A DNA stretch of 9,555 nucleotides, taken from NCBI GenBank assembly GCA_050946775.1, contig JBMNVL010000072.1, forward strand, positions 1 through 9,555, written 5' to 3'. A model generated the notes under the pieces. The model did no database searches and was not told the DNA's origin. It saw nothing but the letters and a program-made list of their open reading frames with translations. Below are positions 5,762-9,555 of this stretch, piece by piece. Origin of the DNA: UMGS1474 sp050946775. GTDB lineage: Bacteria; Bacillota; Clostridia; Oscillospirales; Acutalibacteraceae. Within the stretch, counting starts at the first letter, position 1. Each line of letters begins with the position of its first letter. Position numbers and translations under genes: made by a program.

Positions 5762-6694
5762 ATGAAAAAAATAATGTCCATTATGATGATTTGGGCGATG
5801 GTGCTCCTGCTGCCGTCCTGCCAAGGAACGGCGCCGGTGCTGGACATCGAGTGGGCGCAGTCGGCCAAATCGCACGAGCGGATCCCGGTGCGCTTCGCGT
5901 TGACCGATGCCGACGCGGCGCAACTCGGCCAAACGATGCCGCTGTACCGCGTCGTTCCCTGCAACGGGAAAGAGGGCCGGGACGCTTATCAAACGCGGCT
6001 GCTGACGGTTTTTTTCGGTGATGACCGGCAAGCGCGGCAAGAGGGTTCCTTTACCCGGTTTGCCCATTACGTCGGCGATAACGGAAAATTGAACCTCTAC
6101 GACAACGGCTGCTATTCCTTCTTCCGTGACGGCGGTTCCCGGGCGCCTGTGCCCTATACCGACGAGGAGGTCGTGGAAAAAGCGGCGCAATTCCTGCGGG
6201 AAAACGGATTGCTGCCGGACGGATTCGAGCCGGGACGCAAATTGGGCGGAGAAGCGACCGTCTCCGATGAGGGATCCGTTATGACGAGCCGCAGCGTGGG
6301 CTTTTACCATAAAATCGACGGCTATGATCTTTACGGCCGGTCGGACGTATCGGTGGAAATAGATGCCGAAGGAATCAAACGCGTAACCGGCATTTACAGC
6401 GATTACGCCTATGACCGGGATGTGGAGTGCCTGTCCTATAAGGAGGTGCAGGCGCTGGATCCGGTGGACGTCGGCCAGATCCTCTACAACGCGGAAGAGC
6501 TTGCCGACCGGCCGGATCACATCACCCTGACCGGCGTCAAGGTGATGTATTACGACGCGCCGGTGACCCAGCCGGAGCTGACGCATATTCAACCGATCTA
6601 CCAGTTTTCGGGCGTTATAGAGGATGCCAGGGGAAACGCGGCGGAGTACTACTGGACGATTCCCGCTTTGCGCGAGGCATACGACGCAACATAA
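5762..6694 (+). CDS. Lipoprotein of unknown function
   Basis: A 310-residue protein. A signal sequence ends in LPSC (17-20), so it is probably lipidated at Cys20 and anchored outside the membrane. The mature part is mixed alpha/beta without a motif I recognise. The middle has YTDEEVVEKAAQFLRENGLLPDG (about residues 138-160), a helix of the kind seen before PepSY- or YycI-like beta folds. Repeated strands follow, such as VGFYHKIDGYDLYG and SDVSVEIDAEGIKRVTGIYSDY. The end, THIQPIYQFSGVIEDARGNAAEYYWTIPAL, resembles the last strands of YycH/YycI-type regulators. That resemblance is impressionistic and not an assignment. The start is supported by AAAGGGGGAG before the ATG and by the signal peptide. 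The large open frame on the opposite strand (7309-5648) is a shadow. Confidence 0.82.
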   Translation: MKKIMSIMMIWAMVLLLPSCQGTAPVLDIEWAQSAKSHERIPVRFALTDADAAQLGQTMPLYRVVPCNGKEGRDAYQTRLLTVFFGDDRQARQEGSFTRFAHYVGDNGKLNLYDNGCYSFFRDGGSRAPVPYTDEEVVEKAAQFLRENGLLPDGFEPGRKLGGEATVSDEGSVMTSRSVGFYHKIDGYDLYGRSDVSVEIDAEGIKRVTGIYSDYAYDRDVECLSYKEVQALDPVDVGQILYNAEELADRPDHITLTGVKVMYYDAPVTQPELTHIQPIYQFSGVIEDARGNAAEYYWTIPALREAYDAT

Positions 6695-6764
6695 CGCGTT
6701 GGCGCGGTTCGCGGACGGGAAAACCGGCGGGCGGATGAAAACGCGCGCCGAAAGGGGAGACGGT

Positions 6765-7058
6765 GTGAAAAAATTTGTCGGAGGGTTGTTTTCCCTTCTC
6801 AGCCTGTGGTTGGGGATCACGGCGGCGACCATCCTGCCCGTTTTGTGGATGGTGGCCACCAACACCACCAAGGCGCCCGGGAACAACCCGGAAGGGGAAA
6901 TGTTCCAGGCGCCGGGGTGGATTATGATGGTGCTTCTCGCGGGCGGGATCGTCGCGGCGGAGATCGTGATGGTCAAAAAGTCGGCGCCGATCTGGCGATT
7001 CGTGATTCCGGCGGCCTTTGCCGCCGGCGGCGTGATCGGCTGGCTGGTGTTTTGGTGA
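6765..7058 (+). CDS. Small three-helix membrane protein
   Basis: A 97-residue hydrophobic protein of unknown function with three likely membrane helices (about 8-31, 51-70 and 77-97). A short loop rich in Asn, Pro and Gly lies after the first helix, KK at 71-72 after the second, and the chain ends in GWLVFW. The GTG at 6765 is chosen because AAAGGGGAGACGGT lies directly before it and is almost identical to the leader of the gene at 5762. Both starts also continue into AAAAAA (Lys-Lys). An ATG at 6735 or 6624 in the same frame would add polar residues without a good ribosome site. It starts 70 bp after the previous stop, with no terminator between, so the two are probably co-transcribed. Confidence 0.75.
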   Translation: MKKFVGGLFSLLSLWLGITAATILPVLWMVATNTTKAPGNNPEGEMFQAPGWIMMVLLAGGIVAAEIVMVKKSAPIWRFVIPAAFAAGGVIGWLVFW

Positions 7059-7089
7059 TACGCGGAATCGGGCGCGGGACAAATAAGTG

Positions 7090-7118
7090 TTGACGAAACC
7101 GGGGAAATGCGGTACAAT
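7090..7118 (+). promoter_or_regulatory. Promoter of the membrane protein / FakA-like gene pair
   Basis: TTGACG (7090-7095), a 17-bp spacer and TACAAT (7113-7118), 41 bp before the ATG at 7160. This is a strong match to the sigma-A pattern. Confidence 0.85.
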
Positions 7119-7159
7119 AGTCCCGATTTTGTTTTTCCGTTTCGCGGAGGTGTTTTTCC

Positions 7160-7768
7160 ATGGCCAAAACCGGCAAAAAATCCCCCACCCTGTTTTTCTG
7201 GCTGTCCTTGCTGACGTCCGCCGTGACGCCGGTGATGTTTGTGTTCAACTGGTTTTCCTTCCAGGTGGCGTCTTTTGGCATTTACAACCTGGAACAGCAG
7301 AAATTTCATCTATGGCAGATCGAGGATTGCGCGACGGTGATCAACAGTACCAAGGAGAACGGTTCTTTGGCCTATATTGACAAGGCGGTCGACGGCAGTA
7401 CGCTGGCGCAGATCGCCATGATCGCCATGTACGCCACCGTCGGCGCCATGATTTTGCACGTGCTGGTGTCGCTGGTGCTGGTGCGTCGTACGCCGCCCAT
7501 CGGGTTTATCCCCGGCGGAATCGCCGTGGCGACCGGGCTGGGTTTTTTGATCGCCCACGCGCGGATCAATCAGTACCTTTTGGAGCACCAGGCGGATAAA
7601 CTGGATACCCTGATCTTCCAGTCCTCCGTTTTCCCGTTTTTGGTGATCATCCTCGGGGTCGCCACCATCGTGCTGGGGCTGTTCCACCGGCAGGAAAGCC
7701 GGGCGCTGTACGCCGTCAAGCATCCGCGGGCGTTCGTTTTCCCGCCCGAAAATCCCGAGATCGTGTAA
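7160..7768 (+). CDS. Four-helix membrane protein of unknown function
   Basis: A 202-residue protein with likely membrane helices at about 11-31, 82-108, 114-134 and 154-175. A polar loop of some 45 residues (about 36-80) holds one cysteine (57), and the C-terminal tail ends in HPRAFVFPPENPEIV. Loops carry Arg/Lys at 109-110 and His/Arg at 176-181, consistent with the ends lying in the cytoplasm. I recognise no family. GGAGG nine bases before the ATG supports the start. The next gene begins ten bases after its stop, so the pair is an operon. A membrane role for the FakA-like partner is a reasonable guess from this pairing alone. Confidence 0.82.
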   Translation: MAKTGKKSPTLFFWLSLLTSAVTPVMFVFNWFSFQVASFGIYNLEQQKFHLWQIEDCATVINSTKENGSLAYIDKAVDGSTLAQIAMIAMYATVGAMILHVLVSLVLVRRTPPIGFIPGGIAVATGLGFLIAHARINQYLLEHQADKLDTLIFQSSVFPFLVIILGVATIVLGLFHRQESRALYAVKHPRAFVFPPENPEIV

Positions 7769-7778
7769 GGAGAACGCC

Positions 7779-8033
7779 ATGCTGGAATTCAAATTCGATA
7801 CCCAACTGCTCATCGACGGCGACGCGCTGGACGAGGACGAGGTCTACGACTACATCGTCGACCATTTTCAGGGCGACAGTCTGCTGGTGGTGGGCGGCGA
7901 CGAGGATCCCATCAAGATCCATTATCACACCAACGAGCCATGGCTGGTGCTGGCTTACGCCGCTACGCTGGGCGATATCTACGACGTGGTGGTGGAAAAT
8001 ATGCAGCGGCAGGAAGACGGCCTGCCGGGCTGA
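7779..8033 (+). CDS. Free-standing FakA/DAK-associated domain protein
   Basis: An 84-residue acidic protein. GDSLLVVGGDEDPIKIHYHTNEPWLVLAYAATLGDIYDVVVENMQRQ (from residue 32) lines up by eye with the part of fatty-acid kinase FakA that follows its DhaL-type kinase domain. The usual pattern there is GDSLVVVGDDDLVKVHVHTNxP...LEYALxxGEL..IKIDNMxxQ. The kinase domain is missing, and no catalytic Asp cluster for ATP/Mg is seen. Similar short proteins are, from memory, often annotated 'kinase to dihydroxyacetone kinase' in Clostridia. The motif KIHYHTNEP retains the His that in FakA is linked to fatty-acyl or phosphate transfer, but its role here is inference. AAGGAG lies six bases before the ATG. 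A terminator follows at once. Confidence 0.85.
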   Translation: MLEFKFDTQLLIDGDALDEDEVYDYIVDHFQGDSLLVVGGDEDPIKIHYHTNEPWLVLAYAATLGDIYDVVVENMQRQEDGLPG

Positions 8034-8043
8034 TGAAAATCGT

Positions 8044-8080
8044 AAAGCCGCCCGTTCCGCTTTCGGAACGGGCGGCTTTT
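8044..8080 (+). terminator. Terminator after the FakA-like gene
   Basis: AAAGCCGCCCGTTCCG (8044-8059), loop CTTT, CGGAACGGGCGGCTTT (8064-8079): a perfect 16-bp stem with T tail, 10 bp past the stop. Confidence 0.93.
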
Positions 8081-8105
8081 CGTACTGGCAGTGCGGCAAG
8101 TTTGC
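8077..8105 (+). repeat. Terminator-linked repeat, copy 2
   Basis: TTTTCGTACTGGCAG followed by TGCGGCAAGTTTGC. It matches 1869-1898 except at about three positions and again begins in the terminator T run. Confidence 0.75.
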
Positions 8106-8140
8106 GCGGGTCTGGGAGTTTTTACCCCATGACAAGTGCC

Positions 8141-8156
8141 GCCAAATCGCACAAAC
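8141..8156. repeat. GCCAAATCGCACAAAC box, copy 2
   Basis: Identical over 16 bases to 2173-2188 and followed by CGATGGCGGGC. It lies 34 bp before the tandem duplication. Confidence 0.75.
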
Positions 8157-8189
8157 CGATGGCGGGCAAAACTTGGCTCCCTCTGACGG

Positions 8190-8409
8190 GTAGCGTTTGT
8201 GAGCGCCGCCGGGGGCGGAAGCAGCGAACAAAAAGCTGGCGCCGCGGTCGGCGATCGGTGAGCGCGATAGCGCCACACCTCAGCCGGGCACCGCAAGTGG
8301 TAGCGTTTGCGAGCGCCGCCGGGGGCGGAAGCAGCGAGCAAAAAGCTGGTGCCGCGGTCGGCGACCGGTGAGCGCGAATGCGCCACACCGGAGCCGGGTA
8401 CCGCAAACG
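8190..8409. repeat. 110-bp tandem duplication
   Basis: Bases 8190-8299 and 8300-8409 are head-to-tail copies of exactly 110 bp, with 11 mismatches by my count (about 90% identity) and no gaps. Each begins GTAGCGTTTG(T/C)GAGCGCC and ends in CCGGG(C/T)ACCGCAA. The right half of the unit is the block found inverted at 1999-2060. Inside, GGTGaGCGC and GCGCcaCACC can form a hairpin. Confidence 0.9.
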
Positions 8410-8411
8410 GA

Positions 8412-8442
8412 GGATATCATCCGCCCGCCAAATTGTGCAAAC
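8412..8442. repeat. Fused copy of palindrome arm and GCCAAAT box
   Basis: GGATATCATCCGCCCGC (8412-8428) is identical to 1939-1955 and runs directly into GCCAAATTGTGCAAAC (8427-8442), the third GCCAAAT box. In patchwork A these two parts are more than 200 bp apart, so here they have been joined. Confidence 0.7.
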
Positions 8443-8467
8443 CGGTGGCAGGCGCAAGGGCAGATTG

Positions 8468-9451
8468 TCAAGCAAGTGCAACACTCCGAAAGACTTCAGA
8501 GGGAGTTCTCCAGCCAAGGCATTTGCGAGGCCTATTGTTAATAGCCGACACGATCTGGTTTAGGAGAGCTTCATCCAGCTTGTGAAAATTGTAGCCTTTG
8601 GGGAAGAAAAAGCGAAGAATATCATTGGTGTTTTCGTTGGTGCCACGCTGCCATGGTTTGTGTGGTTCTGCAAAGTATACGGTAGTGTGTAAAATTTCTT
8701 CAATGGTGTGAAACTCCGAGAACTCTGAGCCGTTATCCAGGGAAATACTGTGAACCGGTTTATCAGACAGCAATCGCACGATAACGTCTTTTGTCGTTTG
8801 CGCCACTCGATTGTGCAGTAACCCGGCGCAAAGGTAACGACTTTTTCGGTCTACCAGTGTTACCAATAATCCTTTACCAACGGCGCCGTATACCGTGTCA
8901 CCTTCCCAATCACCGATTCGTTCTCGCCTTTTAATACTCGTGGGCCATTGCGGAATGATATGATCCGGTTGAATGGTGTTGTAGTTGGCGTTTCTGGTTT
9001 GATGGCGTTTACCGCGTCGTCGAAGATGTGTTTTGGGCGCTATATTCGGTAGTTCTCCGCGATAAATATATCGGTAAATGGTTGACACACTGAGTCGGTG
9101 CCGATCGGGATAAAGAAGCTGCCAGCGACCGCAAATAGATTCCGGGGACCAATACTGGTGCAAGCCGTTGAGGATAAAAGACCATTCCTCGGTATTGGGG
9201 AGCAAGGCGCGACGATGCTGCTCACGACGGCGGCGGATATAGAGGTTTTGAGCGCGCCAGTGATTATACCAGTAAAGGTTATCCGGCTTTCCGTGCGGAC
9301 GAAAAGCCGCCTTGTTGCGACGGATCTCACGACTGACGGAAGACGGAGATCTTTCCAGGATAGCGGCGATTTTCCGCATGCTGAGACCGTCGCTCAAAAG
9401 TTTTTGTAGATATTTTCGTTCAGATAGTGTAAAATGAGTGTAGGACTTCAT
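8468..9451 (-). CDS. IS30-family transposase (DDE)
   Basis: A 327-residue, apparently intact transposase. The N-terminal helix-turn-helix is YTHFTLSERKYLQKLLSDG (4-22), then MRKIAAILERSPSSVSREIRRN (25-46), the typical IS30 DNA-binding region. The catalytic residues are Asp185 in GDWEGDTV, Asp239 in SLDNGSEF and Glu273 in GTNENTN, which gives the DD(33)E spacing of this family. The end NNRPRKCLGWRTPSEVF is also typical. GGAGG five bases before the ATG at 9451 supports the start. The last codons run through the left terminal inverted repeat, and the final Ala and stop codon (8468-8473) lie just outside it. No frameshift or internal stop is present, so the protein may be active. Confidence 0.96.
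   Translation of the reverse strand: MKSYTHFTLSERKYLQKLLSDGLSMRKIAAILERSPSSVSREIRRNKAAFRPHGKPDNLYWYNHWRAQNLYIRRRREQHRRALLPNTEEWSFILNGLHQYWSPESICGRWQLLYPDRHRLSVSTIYRYIYRGELPNIAPKTHLRRRGKRHQTRNANYNTIQPDHIIPQWPTSIKRRERIGDWEGDTVYGAVGKGLLVTLVDRKSRYLCAGLLHNRVAQTTKDVIVRLLSDKPVHSISLDNGSEFSEFHTIEEILHTTVYFAEPHKPWQRGTNENTNDILRFFFPKGYNFHKLDEALLNQIVSAINNRPRKCLGWRTPSEVFRSVALA
8474..8486. repeat. IS30 terminal inverted repeat, left
   Basis: AAGTGCAACACTC is an exact reverse complement of 9527-9539. It also encodes the Ser-Val-Ala-Leu end of the transposase. Confidence 0.85.
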
Positions 9452-9517
9452 AGCAACCTCCGTGTATCTGTTTGTTGTGGTGACTACATTTTACACTTTG
9501 GTTGTTATGAAGTCTAC
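9426..9517 (-). promoter_or_regulatory. Fold-back inverted repeats across the transposase start
   Basis: Two pairs of complementary segments flank the start codon. AGTGTAAAATG (9426-9436, inside the gene) pairs perfectly over 11 bp with CATTTTACACT (9487-9497, in the leader). GTAGGACTTCATA (9440-9452, containing the start codon) pairs with TATGAAGTCTAC (9506-9517, leader) over 12 bp with one bulged base. The pairs are interleaved, so they would form a pseudoknot or alternative hairpins in a transcript that enters from outside the element. Confidence 0.65.
9488..9516 (-). promoter_or_regulatory. Possible transposase promoter
   Basis: On the - strand, TAGACT (9511-9516), 17 bp, TAAAAT (9488-9493), 36 bp before the start codon. 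The -35 box is a weak match. Both boxes fall inside sequences that can pair with the start of the transposase gene. Confidence 0.5.
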
Positions 9518-9526
9518 TATTATTTT

Positions 9527-9539
9527 GAGTGTTGCACTT
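9527..9539. repeat. IS30 terminal inverted repeat, right
   Basis: GAGTGTTGCACTT, partner of 8474-8486. It lies on the promoter side of the transposase. Confidence 0.85.
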
Positions 9540-9555
9540 CAAATGATAACTTATC

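Larger units (their letters stand above)
8081..8473. other. Geneless repeat patchwork B
   Basis: About 390 bp between the terminator and the insertion sequence with no credible gene. It holds the terminator-linked repeat, two GCCAAAT...CAAAC boxes (8141-8156 and 8427-8442), a 110-bp tandem duplication (8190-8409) and a copy of GGATATCATCCGCCCGC (8412-8428). Several of these blocks also occur in patchwork A. The open frames on both strands here translate to Arg/Pro/Ala-rich strings that repeat with the DNA, so they are not taken as genes. Confidence 0.75.
8474..9539 (-). mobile_element. IS30-family insertion sequence, about 1066 bp
   Basis: It is bounded by perfect 13-bp inverted repeats AAGTGCAACACTC (8474-8486) and GAGTGTTGCACTT (9527-9539) and contains the transposase on the - strand. 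The size fits the family (about 1.0-1.25 kb). Beyond the 13 bp the ends diverge, but AGACTTCA recurs at 17 bp (left, 8491-8498) and 24 bp (right) inside the ends. No clear 2-3 bp target duplication is seen (left flank AGC, right flank CAA), so the true ends may differ by a few bases. Only 16 bp of right flank are in the window. Confidence 0.88.

Noticed and set aside
5648..7309. Open frame of 553 codons on the - strand
   Set aside because: It is antisense to two well-supported + strand genes with ribosome sites and signal or membrane segments. Its translation is an Arg/His/Pro-rich string without domains, as expected of a shadow frame in GC-rich coding DNA.
7716..8517. Several - and + strand frames over the 110-bp repeats (for example 7716-8276, 7979-8386, 8122-8517)
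   Set aside because: Their translations repeat with the DNA, lack ribosome sites and overlap real genes and a terminator. They are typical false genes in repeat DNA.
8471..9542. Target-site duplication of the insertion sequence
   Set aside because: The flanking 2-4 bases on the two sides do not match at the ends set by the 13-bp repeats.

Overview
The window looks like chromosomal DNA from a Gram-positive anaerobe of the Clostridia, probably an Oscillospiraceae/Ruminococcaceae-type gut or digester bacterium. The grounds are a type I dockerin protein with FIVAR repeats, a PadR regulator coupled to a HAAS/DUF1700-like membrane protein, lipoboxes on two exported proteins, strong AAGGAG-type ribosome sites, sigma-A promoters with 17-bp spacers, and GC-rich coding sequence. 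The species cannot be named from the sequence.

Layout, left to right. (1) 1-1805, + strand: the 3' part of a large modular surface or secreted protein, FIVAR-FIVAR-beta module-FIVAR-beta module-dockerin, closed by a strong terminator. (2) 1874-2294: a geneless patchwork of short repeats. (3) 3245-2295, - strand: a complete D-2-hydroxyacid dehydrogenase with its own promoter. (4) 4657-3359, - strand: a three-gene operon of PadR regulator, one-pass membrane protein and small exported protein, ending in a terminator. (5) 4810-5598, + strand: a lipoprotein related to the chaperone part of SurA/PrsA. Its promoter stands back to back with the padR promoter. (6) 5762-7058, + strand: a lipoprotein of unknown function and a small three-helix membrane protein with nearly the same translation start signal. 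(7) 7160-8033, + strand: a four-helix membrane protein and an 84-residue protein resembling one domain of the fatty-acid kinase FakA, closed by a terminator. (8) 8081-8473: a second repeat patchwork that includes a 110-bp tandem duplication. (9) 8474-9539: an apparently intact IS30-family insertion sequence inserted at the edge of that patchwork.

How the parts work together. Most of the window concerns the cell envelope: a dockerin protein, two lipoproteins, two membrane proteins and a PadR-controlled membrane/exported pair. The PadR operon and the SurA-like lipoprotein share a compact divergent regulatory region and may be controlled together. The two repeat patchworks share several sequence blocks, in direct and inverted orientation, and each begins straight after a terminator with the same motif of about 28 bp. 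No defence system, CRISPR array, RNA gene or biosynthetic cluster is visible. The best candidates for something not routinely described are the fold-back leader of the IS30 transposase, the terminator-linked repeat mosaics, the free-standing FakA-like domain with its membrane partner, and the PadR/SurA-like divergent pair.
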